Assembly (NCBI RefSeq): GCF_001875665.1
Contig: NZ_MLAL01000006.1
Span: 1 to 58,642 of the forward strand
DNA from: Corynebacterium sp. NML130628
Lineage (GTDB): Bacteria; Actinomycetota; Actinomycetes; Mycobacteriales; Mycobacteriaceae
Reading direction: 5' to 3'
DNA length: 58,642 nt
In this document: one piece after another, positions 8,986 through 19,952 of the stretch
How positions within the stretch are numbered: the stretch's first letter is position 1
Layout of the letters: each line of letters starts with the position of its first letter
Position numbers and translations under genes: made by a program
Notes under the pieces: model-generated
Database searches by the model: none
Seen by the model: only the letters and a program-made list of their open reading frames with translations
Told to the model about the DNA's origin: nothing

Positions 8986-9864
8986 TTAAAACAGCGCACT
9001 CGCGAGCTTGGTACGAGCGGCGAGCACACGCGGATCGCCGGCGTCGAAAAGCCCGAAGAGCTCGAGCAGCCGCTCCTTCGCCTCCGGGAACTGCTTGACT
9101 AAGCCCAACAGTCTGTCGAACGCCTTCTCAGGCGCACCGGAGACAAGCTCAGCATCAGCAGCCACCAGCTGCTTCGCAACATCGTCAGGGTGCTCCGATG
9201 CGTCAGCAATCGGATCAACCGTCAGGTTCGCAGGATCAAGCCGCTTGACGACGGCCACCGTCGCCTTTGCCTGCGCAACCTCCTTGTTGCCAGGATCCTC
9301 GCTCAACATCGCATCGTAAATAGCGGTCGCCTGATCGAAGTCACCAGCCTGCATCGCCCGAGCCGCCTCTTCCAAGCGCGGATCCTCTGCTGGTGCGGCG
9401 TCTTCTGCTGGCTCATCATCTAAGCCTTGCAGCTGCTTACCAACATTGCTCACCAGCGCCTCAAGCCAGGGCTTGAGCTCTTCCTCCGACTGATCTCCCT
9501 CAAAGCTCGTCAGCGGCCGCCCAGCTGCAAGCGCAAGCGTGGTCGGCACCATCCGCACGCCAAATGCTTGCGCGATCTGCGGAGTTGCATCTGCATCGAC
9601 GTACGCATAGGCGAAACCCCGCTGCCCAGTAGCCAACTTCGTCAGCGTAGCTCGCAATGACTCCGAATCCGCCGAGCGTGCACTGCCTATATGTACAACA
9701 ACTGGTACCTGCATCGAGCGCTGCAGCACTTTGGCTTCCAGATCAGCCTCGGAGACGGTAAACACAGGCACAAACCCCTCGCGTTGCATTTCTTCGCGCG
9801 CTTCTGCCTGCTTTGCTACCTGAGCTAGATCAACAGCTCCTGCCGTAAATTGTGGTCCTGTCAC
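8986..9864 (-). CDS. Thioredoxin-fold/TPR protein (YbbN/CnoX-like)
   Basis: A 292-aa protein. Residues about 30-140 have a thioredoxin-like pattern (VPVVVHIGSARSADSESL, then VRMVPTTLAL with the cis-Pro). Helical TPR-like repeats rich in Ala and Glu follow (EEAARAMQAGDFDQA and beyond). The position of the redox CxxC is occupied by SARSAD, so it cannot do thiol-disulfide exchange there. YbbN/CnoX proteins act as chaperone-like holdases, which is the best inference. It follows the thiamine-binding gene with a 3-nt gap. Confidence 0.85.
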   Translation of the reverse strand: MTGPQFTAGAVDLAQVAKQAEAREEMQREGFVPVFTVSEADLEAKVLQRSMQVPVVVHIGSARSADSESLRATLTKLATGQRGFAYAYVDADATPQIAQAFGVRMVPTTLALAAGRPLTSFEGDQSEEELKPWLEALVSNVGKQLQGLDDEPAEDAAPAEDPRLEEAARAMQAGDFDQATAIYDAMLSEDPGNKEVAQAKATVAVVKRLDPANLTVDPIADASEHPDDVAKQLVAADAELVSGAPEKAFDRLLGLVKQFPEAKERLLELFGLFDAGDPRVLAARTKLASALF

Positions 9865-9867
9865 GTC

Positions 9868-10173
9868 TTAGTTCTCCTCGAGATGCTTGTTCAGGGACTC
9901 CATCTTCTGGTGGAGCATATCTGTAAATCCACGACGGATATCCGCCTTAATCACCAACGAAACGCGCGGAGAAACCTCCTCCACCGCCTGCGTTGCACGC
10001 TTGATGGTGTCCATCACCTCGTCCCATTCGCCCTCGATGGTGGTAAACATGGCGGTCGTTTCGTTCGGCAGCCCCGATTCGCGAACGACTTTCACAGCGC
10101 GGGCCACAGCCTGCGACATTTCAGCGTTCGGTGTATCAGTGACGGCTGGTGCTACTGAAAATGCTGCAATCAT
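9868..10173 (-). CDS. MTH1187-family thiamine-binding protein
   Basis: A 101-aa ferredoxin-like-fold protein of the MTH1187/YkoF-related group (older name DUF77). The start IAAFSVAPAVTDTPNAEMSQAV and the later MFTTIEGEWDEV segment are the family signature. Members bind thiamine or a related pyrimidine; no enzyme activity is established. It sits between a small zinc-motif protein and the YbbN-like gene, all leftward and closely spaced, which suggests one transcript but gives no clear functional link. Confidence 0.82.
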   Translation of the reverse strand: MIAAFSVAPAVTDTPNAEMSQAVARAVKVVRESGLPNETTAMFTTIEGEWDEVMDTIKRATQAVEEVSPRVSLVIKADIRRGFTDMLHQKMESLNKHLEEN

Positions 10174-10183
10174 GCCTCATACC

Positions 10184-10471
10184 CTACCGCCTCGACCAAC
10201 AATGTTTGTGCCAGTGTCGCCGGTCATCCGCGCCGCGCCCCACTTCCTTCGGCCACGCCACAACGTGAGCTACTCCGGGAGGGATGTTCTGGTTACAGCC
10301 CGGGCAAACATAAAACTTCCGAGCCGCAGCAGAGCCGATCTGGCGCACCTTATAAATCTCGCCATGCGTCCAGCCAGGCCCCTCCATTTCCTGGGTTCCA
10401 ATAAAAGTAGAACCATCCCGTGGAAGCACGTAGCTCGGCTGGATATTCCGACGCCGATTCCTGCGAGGCAC
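10184..10471 (-). CDS. Small protein with putative zinc-binding Cys/His residues
   Basis: A 95-aa basic protein conserved, as I recall, in actinobacteria and often mislabelled ATP/GTP-binding. It begins MPRRNRRRN, has YVCPGCNQNI (CxxC) in the middle and ends with HWHKHCWSRR. The two cysteines plus the C-terminal His/Cys residues could bind one zinc ion. The Arg-rich ends would suit nucleic-acid contact. It lies 14 nt after nucS in the same direction, so a role near DNA repair is conceivable but unproven. Confidence 0.72.
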   Translation of the reverse strand: MPRRNRRRNIQPSYVLPRDGSTFIGTQEMEGPGWTHGEIYKVRQIGSAAARKFYVCPGCNQNIPPGVAHVVAWPKEVGRGADDRRHWHKHCWSRR

Positions 10472-10485
10472 TATTGCATCGCTCC

Positions 10486-11178
10486 TTAAAACAACCGAAG
10501 CTCGTCGGATTCGATCCCGCGTAGGTCATCGTAGTCCAGCACAATGCACTGGAAGCCACGGTCTTCAGCGAGAGTCCGTGCCTGAGGCTTGATTTCCTGG
10601 GCGGCATATACTCCCTGCACGGGACGCAACACACTGTCCCTGTTCAAAAGCTCCACATACCTGGTGAGCTGCTCAACCCCATCAATCCCACCCCGGCGCT
10701 TTACCTCAACAGCTACGGTCTTACCATCTGGATCTTTCGCTAAAAGGTCAACCGGGCCAATCGCCGTCGGGTATTCACGACGAACCAACGTAAACCCTTC
10801 ACCGAGCGTAGAAATGTGCTCCGCTAACAGCTCTTGCAGATGGGATTCCACGCCGTCCTTCACCAAGCCAGGATCTTCTCCCAGCTCCACCGTGGTGTCA
10901 GAGACGACCTCCTCTACAGTGATACGAAGCTGCTCACCTTTCGGGTTCTCCACGATCCACAACTCATCACCCGTGTCTTCCCCATCGATGTCCACGACGG
11001 CCTGTTCACGTACCGTGCACGGGGGCGTCATCCAGTTCAGAGGTTTATACGCACGATCGTCGGCATGGATCGAAACAGAACCGTCAGCCTTCATCAAAAT
11101 AAGGCGGAGCGCGGACGGCAAATGCGCATCGAGGCGACCAACATAATCTACTGAGCAGCGAGCAATGACAAGACGCAT
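10486..11178 (-). CDS. nucS: Endonuclease NucS (EndoMS), mismatch-specific
   Basis: NucS replaces MutS/MutL in most actinobacteria: it cuts both strands at mismatches. The protein is 230 aa. The N-terminal dimerisation/DNA-binding domain runs to about residue 110. The RecB-like nuclease domain carries GPVDLLAKD and [10 protein letters not shown], which give the catalytic D, E and K residues. The C-terminus ESDELRLF resembles a short clamp-binding tail; beta-clamp dependence is known for corynebacterial NucS, while the exact motif here is my inference. The upstream DUF2550 gene is 45 nt away in the same direction. Confidence 0.95.
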   Translation of the reverse strand: MRLVIARCSVDYVGRLDAHLPSALRLILMKADGSVSIHADDRAYKPLNWMTPPCTVREQAVVDIDGEDTGDELWIVENPKGEQLRITVEEVVSDTTVELGEDPGLVKDGVESHLQELLAEHISTLGEGFTLVRREYPTAIGPVDLLAKDPDGKTVAVEVKRRGGIDGVEQLTRYVELLNRDSVLRPVQGVYAAQEIKPQARTLAEDRGFQCIVLDYDDLRGIESDELRLF

Positions 11179-11223
11179 GGCTACTAGGCTACAGCTTGTC
11201 CAAAACTGTACGGAATCCTCCCT

Positions 11224-11697
11224 CTAAATGCGTGGATCGCGACCGCGGTCGCGCAATGCACGGCGACGCAACGCCTCGTAGTCGACTTTCTCCTGCCGCT
11301 CATCTGGAGCGGATTCAATCCAAGAAATCAACGCCATTTGCGCATGCTTCTGGCCGGCGAATTCGATATCCCCCTCAGGACCGTGAAGCAGCACGGCTTC
11401 CTTAATGCCAGGCATGAACGATTGTTCTTCTTGCGTGAGCGCCCGCATCCCCTCGAAGCTCGTTTGTGTGCGCTCAATGCACATATCATACTGGAACGAC
11501 AACGACCGCAGCTTATAGAAACGAAGCTCTTCCCCGTGATAGATCAGCACCCCATGTCGCCAGCCGTGGACCCCGGACGCAGGAAGCAGGCGAAACAACC
11601 CGATCGCTCCCGAATTCCGGAACATCACAAAGCGCCACACACAGACAGTGATGACGAAGAACACGAAACATAATGCCACGTACAATAAAACGATCAC
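11224..11697 (-). CDS. DUF2550 membrane-anchored protein
   Basis: One N-terminal transmembrane helix (VIVLLYVALCFVFFVITV) is followed by a cytoplasmic domain with GWRHGVLIYHGEELRFYKLRS-type residues and an Arg-rich end. This matches the actinobacterial DUF2550 family, found next to the ATP synthase operon in mycobacteria and corynebacteria; the function is unknown. I chose the GTG at 11697 because AGAGGTG lies 5-8 nt upstream and the helix then starts at residue 2. An in-frame ATG at 11760 would add 21 residues of unlikely sequence and would start beside the terminator. The product is 157 aa. Confidence 0.82.
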   Translation of the reverse strand: MIVLLYVALCFVFFVITVCVWRFVMFRNSGAIGLFRLLPASGVHGWRHGVLIYHGEELRFYKLRSLSFQYDMCIERTQTSFEGMRALTQEEQSFMPGIKEAVLLHGPEGDIEFAGQKHAQMALISWIESAPDERQEKVDYEALRRRALRDRGRDPRI

Positions 11698-11789
11698 GTT
11701 GCACCTCTGCTTCGTTTCAAAAGACACTACTGAAGATATGCGCTTAATTCTAGCCACCAATGCGTGCAGTGCAAGCAGGAGATAAAAGG

Positions 11790-11818
11790 AAAACCCCGCT
11801 GTCTAAACAGCGGGGTTT
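11790..11818 (-). terminator. Terminator of the ATP synthase operon
   Basis: The perfect arms aaaccccgctgt and acagcggggttt surround a 4-nt loop. On the minus strand a T-rich tail (ttttccttttat) follows. It lies about 50 nt past the atpC stop, ahead of the DUF2550 start, and separates the two transcripts. Confidence 0.93.
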
Positions 11819-11865
11819 ACACGGTTGAGCGTGGCGCTCTACCTTCCTCCTACGCGGTGACCGCG

Positions 11866-12240
11866 TTAGCGAGATTCACTGCGACGGACAGCAGCAAGCT
11901 CAGCCTCTGCGCGAGACTTCACGAGCGCGTCATCGATGTTTTGAAGCCCAGCCTGAGCCTCGTCACGATTCACTTCGTGCGCGAAGATAGCGTAATCCGC
12001 GAGAATAGTCACCTTGTCACCTTGCACGGAAAGGAACCCACCCTGGACGGCAGCGACGATTCGCTCGCCGTCGATTGGGCGGATGGTCACGACACCGTTG
12101 TCCTTGAGCTGGCCAAGGAGCGGCTCGTGGCCAGGCAGAATGCCGATCTCACCTTCGGTAGTCTGAGCAGTCACGATGCTCGCTGGACCTTTCCAGAGCA
12201 TACGGTCTACCGAGACCAATTGAGCGGTAAGTTCAGCCAT
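11866..12240 (-). CDS. atpC: ATP synthase F1 subunit epsilon
   Basis: A 124-aa central-stalk subunit that couples rotation to catalysis and can inhibit ATP hydrolysis. The beta-sandwich domain ([35 protein letters not shown]) is complete. The C-terminal helical part is a single region of about 35 residues ([18 protein letters not shown]), similar in length to other actinobacterial forms. It is the last gene of the operon, 9 nt after atpD, and its transcript ends at the terminator at 11790-11818. Confidence 0.96.
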   Translation of the reverse strand: MAELTAQLVSVDRMLWKGPASIVTAQTTEGEIGILPGHEPLLGQLKDNGVVTIRPIDGERIVAAVQGGFLSVQGDKVTILADYAIFAHEVNRDEAQAGLQNIDDALVKSRAEAELAAVRRSESR

Positions 12241-12249
12241 TATTGCCTC

Positions 12250-13746
<1,497 letters not shown>

Positions 13747-14721
13747 TTAGTCACTTTCTCCACTACCAGACAGCGCGCCAGCGCCGCCGATAATCTCGGT
13801 GATTTCCTGGGTAATTTTTGCCTGACGGGCTTGGTTAGCCTCACGGGACAAGTTGTTCGCCAATTCAGTTGCGTTGTCCGTAGCGTTCTTCATCGCGGTA
13901 CGGCGTGAAGCGGACTCCGCTGCAGATGCCTCCAAGAAAATCGAGTACAGCGAGCGGGATACGTAAACCGGAAGCAGCTCGTCCATCAGCGTTTCCGCGT
14001 CTGGCTCGAACTCCATATCCGGTTGGACTTCCCCACTCGTGGTGAGCATGTCTTCCTGCTCGTACTCGTAATCTTCAAGCACCGGCTCAATTGGAAGCAA
14101 CTGGTGCACCCTGGCTTCTTGCGTCAGCATCGACACAAACTCTGTGTACACCACATGTACCTGGTCAAAGCCGCGAACCGCCTCGCCCACTGGGCTGTGC
14201 AGGCCCTCGCGCCACTTAGCGGTGCCTTCGGAGCTCGCCATGAAGCCGTCAATCAGGTGACGACGAACGTCGTGGGTCGCTTCCCATGAAGGCTTCTGGG
14301 ACCAACCGGTCCAAGAACCTTCTACGCTCATGTCGCGGAAACGGTAGTGCGTTACGCCCTTACCGCCCGTGATGTAGCGGACGACTTCGTAGCCAGCTTC
14401 TTCAAGCATCCGCTCGAGCTCAGCTGCCTTCTTCAACACGTTGTGGTTATACCCGCCGGCCATACCGCGGTCTGATGTGACCACGAGGACTGCTGCGACT
14501 CGACCATTCTCACGCTCACGGAGCATGGGGTGGTCAAGGGAGCTCGCAGCTGCGAGGCGTTCCATGACGTCCTTGAGCTCGTCAGCATACGGCTTCGCCG
14601 CTTCGACGCGCTGCTGTGCCTTAGTGATCTGCGATGTAGCGATCAGCTCCTGGGCTTTGGTGATTTTCTTCGTGGAGTTTACGGACCTAATTCGGTCGCG
14701 TAGTTCGCGAAGTGTTGCCAT
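13747..14721 (-). CDS. atpG: ATP synthase F1 subunit gamma
   Basis: The rotating central shaft, 324 aa. The N-terminal coiled-coil helix (LRELRDRIRSVNSTKKITKAQELIA) and the C-terminal helix (SRRTAMKNATDNATELANNL) carry the family signatures. A stretch of about 45 acidic and polar residues (EPVLEDYEYEQEDMLTT and onward) is inserted before the C-terminal helix, as in other actinobacterial gamma subunits. The gap to atpA is 52 nt. Confidence 0.97.
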   Translation of the reverse strand: MATLRELRDRIRSVNSTKKITKAQELIATSQITKAQQRVEAAKPYADELKDVMERLAAASSLDHPMLRERENGRVAAVLVVTSDRGMAGGYNHNVLKKAAELERMLEEAGYEVVRYITGGKGVTHYRFRDMSVEGSWTGWSQKPSWEATHDVRRHLIDGFMASSEGTAKWREGLHSPVGEAVRGFDQVHVVYTEFVSMLTQEARVHQLLPIEPVLEDYEYEQEDMLTTSGEVQPDMEFEPDAETLMDELLPVYVSRSLYSIFLEASAAESASRRTAMKNATDNATELANNLSREANQARQAKITQEITEIIGGAGALSGSGESD

Positions 14722-14773
14722 GGGTTACTCTCCTCCCTTCCTATATGTAGACGTTTACGTCTTGTTTCAAGAA

Positions 14774-16411
14774 TTACTTCTTGGAACGGCCGACGTTAAG
14801 GGTATTCTTCTTGACCTCACGCTTGTCCAGTGGATCTGCCTCTGGCTCGCGCACAATGTGCTCACCGGTGGAAGACTGGAACGAGCGAGCGAAGTCATCA
14901 TTGACGCGCAACAGCGTCTGCTTGCTCGTATCGTCGAGCGCAGCGCCGCCAGAGATCTGCTCGTAGACCTCCGGAGCGACAGAGCGAATATGCTCCTGCA
15001 GCTCGAACTCGTAGCGACGCACGTCTTCGACGGGAACGACGTCAAAGGCGCCTTCGTTTGCAAGCCAGATAGACACGATCTGGAACTCAACAGGCTGCGG
15101 AGCGTTTTCCGCCTGCTTGAGGAGCTCGACCAGACGCTGACCGCGCTCGAGCTGGCGCTTCGACGCTGCATCCAGATCGGATGCGAACGCTGCGAACGCC
15201 TCCAAGTCACGGTATGCAGCAAGGTCGAGACGCAGGTTACCTGCGACCTTCTTCATTCCCTTGGTCTGCGCTGCACCACCAACACGGGACACGGAGATGC
15301 CCACGTCAATAGCTGGGCGAACACCCTGGTTGAAGAGGTCGGACTGGAGGAAGACCTGGCCGTCGGTAATCGAAATGACGTTGGTAGGAATGAACGCACC
15401 CACGTCGTTAGCCTTGGTCTCGATGATCGGAAGTGCGGTCAAGGAGCCAGCACCCAGTTCATCGTTGAGCTTCGCAGCACGCTCCAACAGGCGGGAGTGC
15501 AGGTAGAACACGTCACCTGGGTATGCCTCACGGCCTGGTGGACGACGCAGCAGCAGCGAAATGGCACGGTATGCCTCTGCCTGCTTGGTCAGGTCATCGT
15601 AAATTACCAGCACGTGCTTGCCCTGGTACATCCAGTGCTGGCCCAGCGCTGCGCCCGAGAATGGTGCAAGCCACTTGAAGCCTGCGGAGTCGGATGCAGG
15701 TGCAGCCACAATGGTGGTGTACTCGAGCGCACCGTGCTGCTCGAGGGTTGCACGAACGCCGGCGATCGTGGAGCCCTTCTGACCCACAGCGACGTAGATA
15801 CAACGAACCTGCTTCGACGGATCACCTGTCTCCCAGAAGTGCTTCTGGTTCAGGATGGTGTCGATGCAGACTGCGGTCTTACCAGTCTTACGGTCACCAA
15901 TGACGAGCTGACGCTGACCACGACCGATTGGGGTCATGGCGTCAATAGCCTTGATACCAGTCTGCATTGGTTCCTCAACCGGCTGGCGGTCGAGAACGCC
16001 TGCAGCCTGAAGCTCAAGTGCGCGCTCTTCGTTGGATTCAATTGGGCCAAGGCCGTCGATTGGCTGGCCCAGTGGGTTAATAACGCGGCCGAGGAATTCC
16101 TCCCCAACCGGGATGGACAGGACTTCGCCTGTCCGCTTTACTTGGTCGCCCTCGGTGAGGGTCTCGAAATTACCCAGAACCACGACACCGATCGAATCGG
16201 TCTCAAGGTTCTGTGCGACGCCGATGACGCCGTTCGGAAACTCGAGCAGCTCATTCGTCATGCATCCTGGCAGCCCGGAAACCTGGGCAATACCATCTGC
16301 AGCCGAAGTCACCACGCCGACCTCCTCACGGGAGGCCTCCGCGGAGTAGCTCGAGGTGTAGTTCGCTATCGCGCTACGGATCTCATCGGAGGAGATCGTC
16401 AGCTCCGCCAT
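14774..16411 (-). CDS. atpA: ATP synthase F1 subunit alpha
   Basis: The non-catalytic nucleotide-binding subunit, 545 aa from the ATG at 16411, which has AGGAAG 4 nt upstream. An in-frame ATG at 16444 lies within 10 nt of the previous stop and has no comparable site. The P-loop is [10 protein letters not shown], and the signature [17 protein letters not shown] is intact. The C-terminus has a short extension ending [10 protein letters not shown], which resembles the regulatory alpha-subunit tail described in mycobacteria; whether it also blocks ATP hydrolysis here is an inference. Confidence 0.97.
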   Translation of the reverse strand: MAELTISSDEIRSAIANYTSSYSAEASREEVGVVTSAADGIAQVSGLPGCMTNELLEFPNGVIGVAQNLETDSIGVVVLGNFETLTEGDQVKRTGEVLSIPVGEEFLGRVINPLGQPIDGLGPIESNEERALELQAAGVLDRQPVEEPMQTGIKAIDAMTPIGRGQRQLVIGDRKTGKTAVCIDTILNQKHFWETGDPSKQVRCIYVAVGQKGSTIAGVRATLEQHGALEYTTIVAAPASDSAGFKWLAPFSGAALGQHWMYQGKHVLVIYDDLTKQAEAYRAISLLLRRPPGREAYPGDVFYLHSRLLERAAKLNDELGAGSLTALPIIETKANDVGAFIPTNVISITDGQVFLQSDLFNQGVRPAIDVGISVSRVGGAAQTKGMKKVAGNLRLDLAAYRDLEAFAAFASDLDAASKRQLERGQRLVELLKQAENAPQPVEFQIVSIWLANEGAFDVVPVEDVRRYEFELQEHIRSVAPEVYEQISGGAALDDTSKQTLLRVNDDFARSFQSSTGEHIVREPEADPLDKREVKKNTLNVGRSKK

Positions 16412-16453
16412 GTTCTTCCTGCTCTCGGTAGTTTGTTCCAGCATTATCTCTTA

Positions 16454-17287
16454 CTAAAGGGTCGCGTTGGCGAGAAGGTCAGTGCGCATGCGGTTCAGTT
16501 TGCCGCGCGTAGACCCGTCGATCAGTTCGTCGCCAACTCGGATGGTCAGTCCACCGAGGAGGCTGGGGTCAACCTCAGAATGGATTGCCATCTCACGACC
16601 GTAAATATTCTCAAGTTTCTGTGCCAGTGCATCGCGCTGCGCGTCAGAGAGCGCTTGTGCGGTGACCACACGTGCCACGGCCTTCCCACGCAACGCGGCG
16701 ACGTCAGCTGCAAGAGCTGCAAGATCGTCTACCGGATGGTGTTCTGGACGGCCAATGACCTGCAAAGCTAGCGCTTCAGTAACAGTGGTGACCTTGCCGT
16801 AAATGACGTTCGCCAGCAGGCCGCGCTTCTGTGCGGCTGTAGCAGTGCGGTCGGAGAGAAGCTGAGTCAGCTTTCGCTCCTTCTCAAGCAAGGTGGAGAG
16901 TTGGTACAGCTCGTTTTCAACCTGCTCCAACTGTCCCTGCGCCTCAGCACCCTTCATCAGTGCGCGGCGACCCAAGTTGATCAGCCCCGCACGGAATTCA
17001 CGCGGATTTGACCACTCCTCGGAAGCTGCTGCAGCAAGGATCTGTGCCGTGGGTTCTGCGACCTTGGCACCGAAAACATCGTTGATGATCCCACGACGCT
17101 GCGCGGCATCAAGCGAGTTATCAGCGACAGCGATGCGCAGTGCACGCTCGGCATCAAGCTGATCCACGGTCAGGAAGAGTTCCGTACCAAGCTGCAATGC
17201 AACGGCGACGGTGTCCCCTGCACCTTGAATCAGCTGATCAAGCTGCTCAGAAACTTTTGTTTGTGCTTCGCGACTAGCTGCCTTCAT
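16454..17287 (-). CDS. atpH: ATP synthase F1 subunit delta
   Basis: The peripheral-stalk delta subunit, 277 aa, about 90 residues longer than the E. coli protein, as is usual in actinobacteria. The C-terminal region has the conserved DPSLLGGLTIRVGDELIDGS. No b-like transmembrane segment is fused at the N-terminus, unlike the mycobacterial b-delta fusion; the separate atpF gene is directly upstream with a 5-nt gap. Confidence 0.95.
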   Translation of the reverse strand: MKAASREAQTKVSEQLDQLIQGAGDTVAVALQLGTELFLTVDQLDAERALRIAVADNSLDAAQRRGIINDVFGAKVAEPTAQILAAAASEEWSNPREFRAGLINLGRRALMKGAEAQGQLEQVENELYQLSTLLEKERKLTQLLSDRTATAAQKRGLLANVIYGKVTTVTEALALQVIGRPEHHPVDDLAALAADVAALRGKAVARVVTAQALSDAQRDALAQKLENIYGREMAIHSEVDPSLLGGLTIRVGDELIDGSTRGKLNRMRTDLLANATL

Positions 17288-17292
17288 TTCGC

Positions 17293-17850
17293 CTACTTCC
17301 TCGTAGAAACGTTGTCGAGTTCGGCGAGGAAAGCATCAATCGTGTTCGAGCGACGGGTGTCATCCGAAAGCTCGGTGCCCAGCAGACGCTCTGCCAAAGT
17401 GATGGAGTTCTGGCCCATCTCGTTGCGCAGCTCAGCGACGACCTGCTCGCGGGAAGCCAGAAGCTGCTTTTCGCCTGCTTCAACAATTCGACGAGACTCT
17501 TCTTCAGCCCGCTCACGAAGCTCAGCCTGGATTTCCTTGCCCTTTGCTCGGGCAGCTTCACGGATCTCAGCAGCTTCGGCGCGTGCCTCAGCGAGTTCAG
17601 CGTTGTTCTTTTCTAGAGCAGCCTTAGCTTCGGCCTGGGCAACCTGAGCGCGCTCAATGCCACCCTTGATTCGGTCTTCGCGCTCCGCCAGTACTTCTTG
17701 GAACTTCGGAAGGACATACTTCCAGAAGAGCAAGAATACGATGACGAAGACGACAGCCGACCAAACCACGTCGTACGTGGCAGGCAAGAGAATGGACGGC
17801 TCCGCCGCGTCTCCCTCTGCCAACACGAAAATATCGTTGACGTTAGTCAT
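17293..17850 (-). CDS. atpF: ATP synthase Fo subunit b
   Basis: A single membrane helix near residues 25-45 ([18 protein letters not shown]) followed by a long charged coiled coil forms the peripheral stalk. I chose the ATG at 17850 (MTNVND, 185 aa), which has CAGGAG upstream. The longer in-frame start at 17925 would overlap atpE and adds unlikely sequence. Between atpE and atpH, as in the usual order. Confidence 0.95.
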   Translation of the reverse strand: MTNVNDIFVLAEGDAAEPSILLPATYDVVWSAVVFVIVFLLFWKYVLPKFQEVLAEREDRIKGGIERAQVAQAEAKAALEKNNAELAEARAEAAEIREAARAKGKEIQAELRERAEEESRRIVEAGEKQLLASREQVVAELRNEMGQNSITLAERLLGTELSDDTRRSNTIDAFLAELDNVSTRK

Positions 17851-17896
17851 TGGTTGCTCCTGATCTAAAAAGTGTACGTGGAATTCGTGAGTTCTT

Positions 17897-18214
<318 letters not shown>

Positions 18215-18245
18215 TTATTCAGTTTGACCAGTAGGTTGCGCTTTG

Positions 18246-19040
18246 TTAGTGCGCGTCTGCATGCAGCGACAGTTCGATGTACACCGCAGTCAACAGAGCG
18301 AAGATGTACGCCTGCAGGAAGATAATGATCAACTCATACAGGGTGAACAGCAACGCCGCGATCAGGGTCAGCCCTGACACACTCGTCCAGGCCGAAAGCT
18401 GCCAGAAGAAGAAGTTCGTAGCAGAGTACAGCAGGACGAGAATGATGTGGCCAGCAAGGAAGTTCGCCATAAGACGAAGCGCCAGCGTGACCGGACGCAG
18501 AATGAACGTCGAGAAGAATTCGATCGGCACAACAAGGAAGTGCAGAAAGAACGGCAACCCAGGAATCACGGTCGAGTGCTTGAAGAAGGCAACGCCGTAG
18601 CGCTGCACGCCCGCGTAGATCATCGCGATGTAGGCGACAACGGCCAGCACAATCGGCATGCCGATACGTGCGTTTGGCGAGATGTTGAGGCCAGGGATGA
18701 TCGTGGCGACATTCATGAACAGGATCGTGAAGAAGATTGTCGCGATGACCGGCAGGAATCGCCGACCTTCCTTCTTCCCCAACGTGTCTTCAGCGATGTG
18801 GATACGGACGAAGTCCACACCCAATTCGCCGATGTTCTGCAGACCCTTAGGAACCAGCTTGGGCTTCCTAAAAGCAATAACAAAGAGGACCACCAATACT
18901 GCCGCCATGAACAGACGGACGAGCATGATACGGTCCAACGCGAACCAGCCATTGGCGAAGTCTTCACCAATGAACTGGTCGAACGTGTGCCCCGGGAAAA
19001 ATTCTGGACCCAATTCGGGTGCGTGAAATGTACCCTTCAT
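18246..19040 (-). CDS. atpB: ATP synthase Fo subunit a
   Basis: The stator proton channel, 264 aa with five to six membrane helices. The essential Arg is in LALRLMANFLAGH and the last helix has FALLTAVYIELSLHADAH. I use the ATG at 19040; TTG at 19046 is a possible but less likely alternative. The ribosome-binding site is weak and a palindrome lies just upstream (19053-19065), so initiation may be controlled. It is the first gene of atpBEFHAGDC. Confidence 0.95.
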   Translation of the reverse strand: MKGTFHAPELGPEFFPGHTFDQFIGEDFANGWFALDRIMLVRLFMAAVLVVLFVIAFRKPKLVPKGLQNIGELGVDFVRIHIAEDTLGKKEGRRFLPVIATIFFTILFMNVATIIPGLNISPNARIGMPIVLAVVAYIAMIYAGVQRYGVAFFKHSTVIPGLPFFLHFLVVPIEFFSTFILRPVTLALRLMANFLAGHIILVLLYSATNFFFWQLSAWTSVSGLTLIAALLFTLYELIIIFLQAYIFALLTAVYIELSLHADAH

Positions 19041-19479
19041 GGCCAAAGTTGTAACGCTCAGCGTTCTCTCCCGTTCTCGGGCCGCACATAACGTGCGGTG
19101 CGATGGACGTCTCCAACAAGCTGTCTCCGCGGCGGACTCCGTCGCACATCTTCTACCACGGGACAGGGGATGTATTTTCGTGCTTCTTCCAGCAAAAAAT
19201 AAGGAAGCAGCAGACCTTAACTAACCCGCTCGATACTTTAACAGGTCACAGCGTATTTTTACTCTTTAGGGGGTCCTGCAAAGCTTCTTCTGAAGATTTT
19301 GGACATTCACGCTAGTAAATGTGGCTGGTACTGGCGTTTTCATCGCGTTTGTTACTTCCCCCACACCCGTTCCAAAAAGGGGTACACATCCGATAATTCG
19401 GGAATACCACCCCCGTATTGCGACATAAAAGAACGTCGCCACCCCAAGGCCAGGGGTAGCGACGAACATGTCCGCATAT
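19041..19479. promoter_or_regulatory. Leader and promoter region of the atp operon, with stem-loops
   Basis: 439 nt without a gene. It must hold the promoter of atpBEFHAGDC, because a terminator for atpI lies at its far end. Two perfect inverted repeats sit close to atpB: AACGCT-C-AGCGTT at 19053-19065 and CCGCAC-5 nt-GTGCGG at 19082-19098. Both would be in the untranslated leader. I could not pick a convincing sigma-A promoter by eye. Confidence 0.5.
19434..19464 (-). terminator. Terminator after atpI
   Basis: The arms cgtcgccacccc and ggggtagcgacg pair with one internal mismatch pair around a 7-nt loop. On the minus strand the tail is ttcttttatg. It lies 16 nt past the atpI stop and separates atpI from the atp operon, which agrees with separate transcription. 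Confidence 0.85.
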
Positions 19480-19941
19480 TTATGACTGCTGAATATAAGC
19501 CGTACGGACGCTGAGCACGCCCAAAGCTTCCGCACCAAGCGCTACAACTAGCGCTGCAATCGTCGTCACTCCGAAAGCTGTCGAGTCGTAGAAGGTCGCA
19601 TCCCGAAGTGCGAACAAGATGAGCACGATGACGACCATCTTGATCAGCCAGCCCCCGAGGACCACCGCCATGGTCGTGGCAGGGGTGGAATTCGATGTCA
19701 CCAATACGCTAATTGCTGTTAGGAGCACGAAACCTCCACCAATTCCAGTTCCCATGAGCGCTGCCCACAGTCCTGGTGCACCGCTTACTGCGCCCCACCC
19801 CATGAGCGAGACGATAAGCAGAGCCAGTAGCGCCATAGTTCCGAAACGCAACGCGCGCAGCAGTGGTCGACGCTGATCTTCATACTGCTCGGTATCTGAG
19901 ACTTCGAGGTTCGCTGTCGCCGGGGTCTTTGGAGTATCCAC
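19480..19941 (-). CDS. atpI: ATP synthase-associated protein I (AtpI-like)
   Basis: A 153-aa membrane protein with four predicted helices after a 35-residue polar N-terminus. AtpI helps c-ring assembly or Mg2+ transport in other bacteria. The start is a GTG at 19941 (VDTPKT), with AGGATG 5-8 nt upstream and 11 nt after the wecA-like stop; a frame upstream to 20226 only overlaps that gene. Similarity is mainly in topology and position, which is normal for AtpI. Confidence 0.82.
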   Translation of the reverse strand: MDTPKTPATANLEVSDTEQYEDQRRPLLRALRFGTMALLALLIVSLMGWGAVSGAPGLWAALMGTGIGGGFVLLTAISVLVTSNSTPATTMAVVLGGWLIKMVVIVLILFALRDATFYDSTAFGVTTIAALVVALGAEALGVLSVRTAYIQQS

Positions 19942-19952
19942 GTCTGGACATC

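Noticed and set aside
14441..16771. A 776-codon plus-strand open frame opposite atpA
   Set aside because: Antisense shadow of atpG/atpA/atpH without family motifs or a ribosome-binding site.
18713..19026. Overlapping frames around atpB as a possible extra small gene
   Set aside because: All lie within the atpB coding sequence and lack ribosome-binding sites.
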